Positions 10,002 through 20,015 of a stretch of 64,000 bases of DNA are shown here, in pieces. The notes under the pieces were generated by a model that was not told the DNA's origin, made no database searches, and worked only from the letters and a program-made list of their open reading frames with translations. Source of the DNA: Panaeolus papilionaceus (taxonomy: Eukaryota; Basidiomycota; Agaricomycetes; Agaricales); contig JADNRZ010000008.1 in assembly GCA_015501605.1 (NCBI GenBank), positions 1,426,001 to 1,490,000 of the forward strand. The letters are read 5' to 3'. The first letter of the stretch is position 1; each line of letters begins with the position of its first letter. Position numbers and translations under genes: made by a program.

Positions 10002-11818
10002 ATGCCCAGAGATGGTCTCAGGTCGCCGAGTCAAAGACGCGCACCTGTTCGCCCTACAATCCCATCATTTATTCCCAAACGAAGTCGTGGCGCCATCGCC
10101 CCAACCGTCGCCATCGCCTCCCTGGACTCGGAAGATACTTGGAGGAACACATCCACCAAACCCAATGTATCCAAAAAGGCTAAAGCTTCAACAACTAGGG
10201 CCAAATTACAGCAGGAACTTGAGGCAGATAATCGAGAGGAAGGACCCATTAATATTCAGATCCACATTGGAAAGCCTGCTCCAAATCAATTGTCTGTCTA
10301 TTCATCAGGCATTCGTGTTCGCCCTCTCTCTGTGAGTATTTCGAAAGGTTTATCCTTATAATTTCTGAAACGTGCGCATTTTAGTTCTGCTCCGGTTGTC
10401 GAAATGGTGGCAAACTATGGTTGTGTGCCTCTTGTGGTGTACGCGCGTTTTGTGAAAGCTGCATCAACTTCTCCGAGTTGACCGAAGATACCAATTTTCA
10501 ATGCCCTTCCTGTTGGGCACTGAATGATCGGGCTGGATGACGGCCTTATGTGAGTGTATTTTTTCTGTTAACCCAATTGTAATAGACGTCTGAAACGTAA
10601 CAGCCTCTTGCCTTGAAGTCAGCCATAAACACACGCGAGTCTTGGCTTGTATGCGACACAAACCCCATCGCTGTGATTAATGTTCGACTTACATCTGTTG
10701 ACCCGTTTGATTCGCCTGCCCGTACCGTCTATCACCACCTGGCCACGTACCTCTACGGAAATGCCGCCTACATAGAACTAAATTTCGATTTTGAGACTTC
10801 GTTGTCGCTGCAGGATTACCACTGTCGCTTGGAACGTGTGGTCCATATGCTCAGCCCGGGTGGAAACCTCTCTCAGTGAGTCCTCTTACTCCTCCAAATG
10901 CCTTTTTTACGAATTTGACATTATAGCATCAAACGATTTATGCTCTTCATATCCACCCACTCCAACCCAGAAAATGGAGACTTACATTGTGTCAGTGACA
11001 ACGGCGGATGCACGCCTTTCAACGAGGTAAGGTTGACCCCATCTTATTCACGCCATATTGATTTCCAGGCTGTATAGCTTATCACTCATCTACTGCCCCA
11101 GTCGTTCCTTCGCCTCTTGAAGCAGGACGAACTGCAAAGCGAGAACCTCCTTCCCATTAGAAGCATGTGTGTGATTAGTGCTTGCGGTGGCCTGCTTCAG
11201 TTTTGTGAGCCGGTGGAAAGCTTGAGTGATTTTTCGAAAATGTATGTGTCTTTCTCAACGACTTCTTGTAACGCTCTGATGCAACCTTGCTCTTGCTGCT
11301 CTCAAAGGTCTGGCTTTGCTCATGTGTTGGCGTTTAGTCAGATGGAGTTTCAAGCGGCGTTCTCAACAAGTTTCTTCACCACGTTTGCCATAAACTATTT
11401 CGTCCATCAGAAACCTCACCCCGAGCAGTCACTGTTGAACTGTTCCGATTTTGGCGCCCACTCTGGGTTCGTCTGCTTCACGAGTTCCGGTGAAGCTACG
11501 CAATATTTTTGGTCACACAAGTCTCTTCGCCCACTGGGTAGAGCGGTGGTAATGCAATGCCCCCAGTGCAAACATCTGAAAGTGTGGCGACCTATATCTC
11601 GAAATTATCCAGTTCACGGTGATGAAAAGCATTGGAGAGGTTCAACACTGCAGGACACCCATGTCCTAAAGTGCCAGTCGAAAGGTTGTGACAATACCAT
11701 TGTTGTAGAAGGGTTTGACCCTTCAAAGGGCTTGAAATTGGTAGGCGAGCTTGACAGCTCTTATGGTGCCTGGATTTACAGGCACTTCGAGACGCCCCTC
11801 CTTGCCTCTATCCAGTAA
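10002..11818 (+). pseudogene. Cys-rich zinc-finger protein of unknown role, broken by nonsense and frameshift
   Basis: ATG 10002 opens MPRDGLRSPSQRRAP. Exon 1 ends at 10331 (gtgagt). Exon 2 starts at 10385 with a RING/PHD-like cluster (CSGC...CASCGVRAFCESCI...CPSC), where Cys pairs suggest zinc binding. In-frame TGA at 10538-10540 interrupts it two codons before the conserved-looking RPY|PLALKS junction. The next exons continue the family pattern (ESWLVCDTNP; HHLATYLYGNAAYIELNFDF), but near 10950 one extra C shifts the frame between HQTIYALHI and THSNPENGD. From about 11100 the frame is open to 11818 (SFLRLLKQDELQ... ending LLASIQ), with a 66-nt intron at about 11240-11306. It resembles a multicopy Agaricomycete protein family I know only as uncharacterised. 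Two independent defects point to a pseudogene; selenocysteine or unusual splicing is far less likely. Confidence 0.6.
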
Positions 11819-12180
11819 TATTAGTACATACATTGGAATCACAGTATCTTTAATCTCACTATTGAATTTGACTCACGCGCACATGAGTGATTACACCTGC
11901 AACAGACACAAGACATGCAACTTCAACCAACAGTGCATCATCTTTGAACCAACAGCAAATTTATCAATTGTAAGGGCCATAAATTGACCACCAGTCTAAC
12001 AAGCAGTCTTCGTTTATATTAAAGATTACTGGGACTGCAAATTAATGGACAATGTCGGCAAAGACGTCCCAAAGACAAAGGTTTTGAACCCAGTTTTAAT
12101 ATTGCTTGAGCTGTGCATCGAGCATCAGAGAACCTTTTAAGTATACAACAGCCAAAACATCAGGGTATCATTGACAAGGA
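11819..12180. other. Intergenic, no gene seen
   Basis: AT-rich sequence with scattered short frames. No coding continuity or RNA gene was recognised. The first repeat unit of the 12.2-kb block begins at about 12181. Confidence 0.4.
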
Positions 12181-12630
12181 CCACAATTCAAATCCAATGC
12201 ATATTGAGAATACGTGGATGAGATCGAAGAGTTTGGAGAAGACTTGTCATCGCGCAGAGACCTCTCATAGTATAATAAAGTTGTGCCTTGCGCGCGCGCA
12301 TGCTGTGCTTGCGCACTTAAGGTGTCTTAAGTGCATAGCGCGCGCATGAAATTCAAGGACATTCAGAATCAAACCTGAGGTTTCAAATCCAGTGCGCGTT
12401 GAGAATACATGGACGAGATCGAAGAGTTTGGAGAAGACTTGTCGTCGCGCAGAGACCTCTCATAGTATAATAAAGTTGTGCCTTGCGCGCGCGCATGCTG
12501 TGCTTGCGCACTTAAGGTGTCTTAAGTGCATAGCGCGCGCATGAAATTCAAGGGCATTCAGAATCAAACCCAGAGCGCATTAAGAATACGAGGGTAAGAT
12601 AGACAATGTAATAAAAGCCAGAAAATATAT
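12181..12630 (+). repeat. Tandem pair of about 195-bp repeat units, block A
   Basis: Two direct units (about 12181-12376 and 12379-12573) are followed by a partial third (cattaagaatacgagggtaagat, to 12630). Each unit contains GAGATCGAAGAGTTTGGAGAAG, CATAGTATAATAAAGTTGTGCC, alternating CGCGCGCGC and an inverted GCGCACTTAAG/CTTAAGTGCA pair. The whole block recurs at 15828-16275. The hairpin-rich, non-coding character suggests a MITE-like or satellite-like element. No transposase was seen. Confidence 0.8.
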
Positions 12631-12695
12631 TACATATTATTGAATGATATCTGGCTATTTCATCCACACTCTTTCTTGCCTATCCTAATGACTAT

Positions 12696-15474
12696 CTAGT
12701 CCAGCTCCACAGTACAGAGTTTAGCATAAGCGTCGCGAGATGTTAGACTCTCCAGGACATGATTGACAACCTCAAGTCTAGAGGCCTTCCAGACACCCAA
12801 AAGACCCTCCCAATCGCTGATGTTGTCTTCTGGAACTGGGACATTTACCGGAGATGGGGATTGGCTCCACTCAGGCTCAGTATCGTTACGGTGCTTGTCA
12901 ATCCAATGCTTGCAGACACGGTACGCTGTGGCTTGGATCATCGGATATGGTGTGGAGAAGGTGTCCTGACGACGGGATTTGTCACGCTTCGTCCATTGTG
13001 CGCACAAGGAGTATTTGTCGTTGTAACACCTGTTGTAGGTGGTCAGCCACTCGCAAAGGGGGTTGATTTTCTTGCGCCAGCGTTGACCCTCCGGCGACAG
13101 CTCAAATGCAAGGCATAGATATGCCAGGACCCACGCAAAACCTTCAGCATCGTGTCGATAGCGGCGAGGGACCCGGCCTTGCACCCCTTCATTTGTCAAC
13201 AACTCCAGAGCCATGAAGGGGAGTGTTCCCGTATTTTCATATCCGGTCGGCCCAGACAGTTCTTTTAATCTGGCGAGATCAAAATCAGAAAGGACACCCT
13301 TTCCGGTTTCCTTGTCGTATAGGATGTTGGCCAGACTTATATCGGAATGGAATATTCCCCTGACCCACAATGCTCGATGACCTAGATTTGAGCAAAGCAG
13401 GATTATTGAGCACTGGCAAGAATGGATGCGTAAATGAGGAATGTTGAACGTATACATACAGAACATGACTTGAACAAACACCTCAATGAGCTTTTCCTCC
13501 TCCAGGTCGATGATAGAATGAAGCCGCTTAAGAGCAAGGAGTGTGAATTGTCGCGTCCCTTGCAGACTTTCCGGACCCAGTTGAAGAAACTGGCGGATTG
13601 TCTTTGTGTTGCTCCCTGGGAACGAAGGCTGCAGATAGGACAGCATTTGTGGAACGTGTCCCTGGATGAACTCGTCTTCCTTGGCTTCTTCCTCCACCCG
13701 CTTCATGATCTGCACCTCGCTTGTCCGCCCATCTTCAGGCCAATAAGATTTGACCACACACTCAACATCATTCCCCTCTGACTGTGCCGTACCGCCCATC
13801 ACAGTCGTGGCACGGCCTATTAGTGTTACTCCCTGATAAAAGACGTGATGGAGTGGATAAAAATGGACAACAGGGGCACTGGGCAAGTCCTCTGAGCGCA
13901 TTGTGACCCCCAATCTTCCCCCTTGCTCAAAGGCGTCGAGGTTGTCTGTTGCCTCAGTCGCATAACCCCATCTCGCAAGATTGAAGCGTTGGAAGATGAG
14001 GAGCAAGAGCAGGAAATGGGGCAGATCATGGATGAAATCAAATTCATACGACTCAATAGCACTTTGGCGGTCATACCACACGATGGTAACTCCCCTTCCT
14101 GATGATGGTAAGGTGATGGTTAGTTTTGCATGACGTGAGGGGTACATCGCGCATCACATACCACGCAGAAGGATTGAAACCGTGTGCGTAATATCAAAAA
14201 TTGCTGAGGAACGATGTGCGGCATAAAGGGCCAGTTGCTTCCGGGGGTCTTCATATTTGATTATCGATGGTGGCTGGGCAGGATTTGAATCACTGCGTTT
14301 TCTCTTTTTCAAAACCGACTCGGAGGGTAAATTGAAAGAGGCAAAATCCATTGTTGTTGTTGCCACATTACTGATCCTCGTGCTGGACCGTGTCTGCCGG
14401 CGTTCTAATACCAGCGGCGCCGATTCAATAGCTTTGAAAAGAGAGGTGCTTGTTAATTTTTTCCTTCTAACAAACAGGAAATAGAAATCGGCGCACCAAT
14501 ATTGACCAGAGGTTCCGGCCTTATTTTGCGAGGCATCTCAGATTTGATGGGATTTGTGTCGCGAGGAAGTGGAGACTGTGTGAGATCGTGAAAGGCATTG
14601 GCTGGGACCCGCTGCTTGACCTTAGCCCCTCCGCCTGACTTGACCTCAATGGGACAAAGGATGTTTCTCCAGACAAACTTTCTGCCGACTTCCTCCTTTT
14701 GAAGTGCTTCGGAAGGTGCTACTGCATATGTTCCTTGATAGGATTTGTATTGCTCCTTGAAAAGCTTCCACTTCACGATGCAGAGGTCCGGCTTGTAGAG
14801 GCCTGAAGCTGAATACTCAGGGTGAACAGGGTGCGCGTTCCTGCTGATCATGAGAACCTGTTCCGACTCATTAAACTCAGGGAGCGACTGAGACTCGATC
14901 TTTGACAGCTTGTAAAAAGCATAATTGCACGCCCTTACAAGCGGTTCATACATGGCATCCTCGCCCCTGTTGAATGGCACCCTGAAGTAAGGACTTTCAT
15001 TAGTTTCTGGAGTGGTATGAAAATAACTGCGGTGGACCCAATACACACTTAGAAAACATATCTCCTATGTCTTTGCTGCTCCCTGCCAGACTCTTCAACT
15101 GCTTGAAGATTTCATCGAGCTCTCTGTCCATGCTGACCGGGTCCCCTTCTTCTGTGCAGCAAAATGCCAACAGATACCTCAACATGCTTGTTGCCTTGCA
15201 CGCCATGGTGTTGGCCAAGTCCACCTCAAGGGCGTCAAACATTTTGTCTCTACTGAAGCAATTGTTAGCACCGCCATGGACTGAAATTCAAATAAAGATT
15301 AACTCACGCTGGTTTGTTATAGAGATAGTTGATAAATTCGGAGCTGGCGACAGAGGCTGTGGCTCGTGGTTGGTTGGCAAGTTGAACAGTTCGTCTATCT
15401 CGCAGTGGTGTACTAGATCGTGTCGTCAGAGATCCACTAGTATCGGGAATAGCATGCTCAGATGTGATGGACAT
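12696..15474 (-). CDS. FunK1-type fungal protein kinase
   Basis: Start ATG 15474 (MSITSEHAIPDTSGS). The first exon ends at about 15308, and the next continues ADKMFDALEVDLANTMACK. Further exons give PYFRVPFNRGEDAMYEPL, the Lys/basic linker LKKRKRSDS, CVVKSYWPEDGRTSEVQIM (probable ATP-site Lys region), then GIFHSDISLANILYD (catalytic loop, HSD in place of HRD) and GVLSDFDLARL (DFD in place of DFG). The C-lobe runs GTLPFMALELL...YRHDAEGFAWVLAYLC, and the stop is near 12697. This order matches the Pkinase_fungal (FunK1) family, greatly expanded in mushroom fungi and of largely unknown substrates. All key catalytic positions appear retained apart from the family-typical variations. The gene sits between two copies of the same repeat block. 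Confidence 0.82.
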
Positions 15475-15827
15475 GACTTTTGAAAGGGAACATTTAAACT
15501 TACATAGCACCCTTTCAATGTGATTTAGAGTTGGGCGGGTGACGCTCAGGCTGAGATTGAGCAATGATGTGGTGGAGAAGTTAAAATTAGCACTTGGTAG
15601 GGGTGATCGGCATCACTCCCACCTCATATGCCAGAAATGGCAACAATCTCTTTCATTCAAACCGAATTGGAACTTTGAAAGATTCAACAAAGCAGTCGCG
15701 ATACCAGGCAACAAGCAATGCTCGAGGCTTGATACCACACATCGTGCTCTTGCCACCATGGAGTTTTATTCTCGCGCTGCTGTTATGACCTACGTGCTTA
15801 CTGCTGTGGTGGAGGTGTTCATACAAG
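15475..15827. other. Upstream region of the kinase gene
   Basis: Non-coding by my reading. It contains the presumed kinase promoter and ends at the second repeat block. Short frames on both strands lack support. Confidence 0.35.
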
Positions 15828-16275
15828 GTTTCAAATCCAATGCACATTGAGAATACGTGGATGAGATCGAAGAGTTTGGAGAAGAAGACTTGTCGTCGCG
15901 CAGAGACCTCTCATAGTATAATAAAGTTGTGCCTTGCGCGCGCGCATGCTGTGCTTGCGCACTTAAGGTGTCTTAAGTGCATAGCGCGCGCATGAAATTC
16001 AAGGACATTCAGAATCAAACCTGAGGTTTCAAATTCAGTGCGCGTTGAGAATACATGGACGAGATCGAAGACTTTGGAGAAGAAGACTTGTCGTCGCGCA
16101 GAGACCTCTCATAGTATAATAAAGTTGTGCCTTGCGCGCGCGCATGCTGTGCTTGCGCACTTAAGGCGTCTTAAGTGCATAGCGCGCGCATGAAATTCAA
16201 GGACATTCAGAATCAAACCCAGAGCGCATTAAGAATACGAGGGTAAGATAGACAATGTAATAAAAGCCAGAAATA
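15828..16275 (+). repeat. Tandem pair of about 195-bp repeat units, block B
   Basis: Nearly the same as block A at 12181-12630 and in the same orientation: two units (about 15828-16022 and 16025-16218) plus the same partial third unit ending in agacaatgtaataaaagccagaaa. Small differences exist, such as an extra AAG (gagaagaagac) and TTAAGGCGTC for TTAAGGTGTC. The two blocks bracket the kinase gene as direct repeats about 3.2 kb apart. Confidence 0.82.
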
Positions 16276-16583
16276 TAGGCATTTAAACACAGACAGTACA
16301 TCATTGCTTTTTAAATCGAAAGTATATAAAAAGCCTACGTAAAAACCTCTAGCAAATGTCAAGAAAATTATGAAACACAAGATGAATAGGTCCCTGAAAA
16401 TTGAGCAAGCAAATGATCTCAAGCAACCGAGGACAGGATGGAGCGAAACTTTTAAAGTCCAAAAAACCAAATTAGAGCATGAGGAGGAGACGGTTAGAAA
16501 GTATCTAGAGATGATGATCCCCGAAGCTCTCCAATATCTCAATCAGTCGACTAGTCGTGGTCACGCGCTCATTACCCACACAG

Positions 16584-18824
16584 CTATGCACTTGGCGAGT
16601 TGTCGCGCTTAGCCTTACCCTTGGCAGGAGGCACATCCTCCTCCTCCTCCTCCTCCTCGTACTCCTCCTCAGACTCCTCCTTGTCCTCCTCCTCAGACTC
16701 CTCCTCAGACTCCTCCTCCTCAGACTCATCGTCCCGCAGAGACTCATCGTCGCGCAGAGACCCGTCGTCGCGCAGAGACTCTTCGTCACGCTGACTCCTC
16801 TTCTCCTCAGTGAAAGGCATCGCCTCATCCTCCTCCCCAAAAGTAACCTCGTCGTAACTTGGAATGTCAAAGTCCATGGGGGAACCGGGTGCATACATGG
16901 GTGATGTTGGGGTGTAGGAGATGTTGGCATAAGGAGCAAGTTCTTCAGGAAGAGTGTCCTTGGGGAAAGGGGACAGTGTATCTTTGCTGTCAGTATAAAT
17001 GGAACTCATGAAAGAAGCTTCCGCACGAGAACCCGAGTAATCCAGATGGTCAAAGAAAACCTCAAGGGCTGGATAGGAGTCAACCGTGATGGAACGCAGA
17101 AGTCCCAAAAGTTGCAAGGTGGGCTCATCTTTGGTAGTAGACAAGCGGCTGATCTCGTTGACAGAACCTCGACGAATGAGCGCGCTGAGAGAAGAGAAGG
17201 CTTCGGTAAGTGCAGCTCGCCCCCGCATGAAATTGTCCCTAGCAAGGTCCTCGAGCTGAGATGCTGTGCGGAAGTGAGTTGCAGCCAGAGACAAATTCGA
17301 AGAGATATCTGTATCAATAATTAGTTTTAATAAAGCCATGCAAATATAGAAATAACTTACAAGGAATGGAGGTGTCGGCTTCGGTCGTCGCGAGTTCACT
17401 CCACCAAAACTTCTCGTCAGGCGAGTTGCGGAAGGTGCAATATTTTCCTGTTGTACCCCCTCGCTTTGCGGAACAGCAAGCTGGGCAAGGTTCACCAAAG
17501 CCCGTGTAGGTGCATACTTGACCTATACCGGTGGTGAAGCAAGTGAAACAGGGGTGCGGTGCCTGACACGTATTTCACAAAACATCAGAGTGACGAATAA
17601 GTAATGTGAAGAGACTGGTGCTTACTGGAACCCAGCCGCGGAGAACAAGCGCTGCCTCTTCCTCAGAATGGGGGAGAGGCACAGGCACACCGTGAAGGGC
17701 ATCAGGCGGAATGGATGCATCTTCGTCACGCGCCTTCGCGACTTTAGCACCGCGACTTTTAGCAGGAAAGGGGTGGGGAGTGTATGTGCATTTTATCTTC
17801 TTTTTACGCGATTTGCGCTTTTTGGGCTGTGGCTTGGTGGACGAGGAAGAGGGATTGCGCTTTTTGGGCTGTGGCTTGGTGGATGAGGAAGAGGAATTGC
17901 GCGTTTTAAAGTCTTCGGTTTGAGCCTGTGAGAGGAGGTGGTTTAAGAGGATGAAGAGGATAAAGTACTCATGATAAAAAAAATAATACTGACCAGGGCT
18001 ACTGGATCTTTTTCTTCCGGAACATGGAGGACGTCTTTGGTTTCTACAGTGCGAAAAGAGGGAGCGGATTCGCGCCTAAACAGATTGATCAAAATTACAG
18101 GGTACTGCGGAAAAACGAATCATACCACATGTTATTTGTAGCTGACGCCGCGACGATGTTCCTTTTCGATTCTAAACTTATCGGACTAGCCGTCAATACG
18201 TTGAAAGGAGACGTCGGTCCCGTAGCGCGATTTTTCAGGAGTCTATACAGCGAGAATATTAGAGGAGAGAGAGAGAGAGACGCAACAAAGAAATACTTAC
18301 GCATTGACGGGAATGGGGGCAGTCGAACGAAGCGACACAGCCTGAGGAGCGGGTATGACTTCGGGATTTCTACCCCTTTTCACAGAGGAAGAAAATATTT
18401 CTATATCGCGAGGATACAACAGAAACTAGATAAAAATTAGCATGGCTATTAGTGGTCACATAACAAGAAAATGACTTACATCGTCAATGTCATTCGGGGG
18501 CGTCTTGAAACCCAGTTCCTTGATTGACTCTAGTACCCGTTTAGCATTGCCCGCACTGGGGCCCTTTTCAAAAGCGCGACCCAAAACAGAGAGCCAAGCG
18601 AACACGCGACGAGAGTACATGGGTAGGGCGCTGCCTGCATTGAGCTTTTCGAGCACGGTCTCGAGCTCTTCAACGATTTCCTGGAGGACATTGTTTCGTG
18701 TGTGCTCTTGATGAGCCAGTTGGGAATTGTCGAGGTTTGTGTTACAGATTTGAACCAGGGGTTGCACAATAGACCAAATCTTGACCATGTTGGGTTCGAT
18801 AGGGGGTGGGGCTCTGGTAGACAT
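16584..18824 (-). CDS. Six-cysteine-motif protein, left member of a head-to-head pair
   Basis: Start ATG 18824 (MSTRAPPPIEPN). Exon 1 (115 codons, to 18480) is followed by introns at each later junction. A Pro/Ser/Lys-rich middle contains two direct copies of SSSSSTKPQPKKR and a probable nuclear localisation stretch (KKRKSRKKKIK). Then comes HPCFTCFTTGIGQVCTY and the rest of a C-x2-C-x8-C-x8-C-x2-C-x12-C motif ending YCTFRNSPDEKFWW, a helical region (LSLAATHFRTASQLEDLARD) and a long acidic Glu/Asp/Ser tail ending KAKRDNSPSA at 16584. The spacing resembles an expanded Zn2Cys6 pattern, so a nuclear DNA- or chromatin-associated role is a reasonable guess, not shown. Its first about 147 codons are identical to those of the gene at 19520. 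About 600-700 residues in all. Confidence 0.68.
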
Positions 18825-19153
18825 AGTTCAGGCGATAGATGGGGGCGAAGAGGAACAAAAAGTTGGAGATGAACAAACTGAAATTTGAGGGGTTCTTATA
18901 TGTTTTAAGACTCAATTGCCTACCAAATGTATCTCAAAACAAATGTTATTCGACAGAGTCTGAAGGAAGACTTCGCCGTTGACATGAAGTGAATTTGGAT
19001 ATCCCAATAAAAGCTGCGATGATATGTTTCATTCTTAATTGGGAATTCTGCTACAAATGGAAATCCTGAACTTCGATCTCGAGCGTTTGTTGCGTGTGTT
19101 GCTGTGAAAACAATAGCAAATGGGAAAGTGACTTGCCCGTTAGTTAGTTCAAC
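18329..19153. repeat. Left arm of an 825-bp inverted repeat
   Basis: Each base pairs with a base in 19191-20015 at coordinate sum 38344 (checked at both ends and through the coding frame 18456-18824 against 19520-19888), so the alignment is gapless. Outside 18329 the sequences diverge abruptly (GTTCGACTG against CACATAGTC). The arm covers promoter, exon 1, intron 1 and 97 nt of exon 2 of the left gene. Confidence 0.95.
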
Positions 19154-19190
19154 TATTTAAGAAGAATGACGTGTGTGCTCAGTGCTCAGT
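19154..19190. promoter_or_regulatory. 37-bp centre of the palindrome; core of a bidirectional promoter
   Basis: This unpaired spacer (tatttaagaagaatgacg... with a short CAGTGCTCAGTG direct repeat) separates two identical promoter arms that drive divergent genes. Each start codon is about 330 bp away. Any element in the arms is necessarily present twice and mirrored. Confidence 0.6.
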
Positions 19191-20015
19191 GTTGAACTAA
19201 CTAACGGGCAAGTCACTTTCCCATTTGCTATTGTTTTCACAGCAACACACGCAACAAACGCTCGAGATCGAAGTTCAGGATTTCCATTTGTAGCAGAATT
19301 CCCAATTAAGAATGAAACATATCATCGCAGCTTTTATTGGGATATCCAAATTCACTTCATGTCAACGGCGAAGTCTTCCTTCAGACTCTGTCGAATAACA
19401 TTTGTTTTGAGATACATTTGGTAGGCAATTGAGTCTTAAAACATATAAGAACCCCTCAAATTTCAGTTTGTTCATCTCCAACTTTTTGTTCCTCTTCGCC
19501 CCCATCTATCGCCTGAACTATGTCTACCAGAGCCCCACCCCCTATCGAACCCAACATGGTCAAGATTTGGTCTATTGTGCAACCCCTGGTTCAAATCTGT
19601 AACACAAACCTCGACAATTCCCAACTGGCTCATCAAGAGCACACACGAAACAATGTCCTCCAGGAAATCGTTGAAGAGCTCGAGACCGTGCTCGAAAAGC
19701 TCAATGCAGGCAGCGCCCTACCCATGTACTCTCGTCGCGTGTTCGCTTGGCTCTCTGTTTTGGGTCGCGCTTTTGAAAAGGGCCCCAGTGCGGGCAATGC
19801 TAAACGGGTACTAGAGTCAATCAAGGAACTGGGTTTCAAGACGCCCCCGAATGACATTGACGATGTAAGTCATTTTCTTGTTATGTGACCACTAATAGCC
19901 ATGCTAATTTTTATCTAGTTTCTGTTGTATCCTCGCGATATAGAAATATTTTCTTCCTCTGTGAAAAGGGGTAGAAATCCCGAAGTCATACCCGCTCCTC
20001 AGGCTGTGTCGCTTC
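19191..20015. repeat. Right arm of the 825-bp inverted repeat
   Basis: Mirror of 18329-19153 without gaps. It contains the promoter, exon 1 (19520-19864), intron 1 and the first 32 codons of exon 2 of the right gene. Confidence 0.95.

Noticed and set aside
12181..12573. 195-bp units as tRNA-derived SINEs
   Set aside because: A GGTTTCAAATCC word resembles a B-box, but no A-box or tRNA-like head was found.
16557..16904. Ser/Leu-rich plus-strand frames at the 3' end of the left Cys-motif gene
   Set aside because: Antisense shadow of the Glu/Asp-rich tail.
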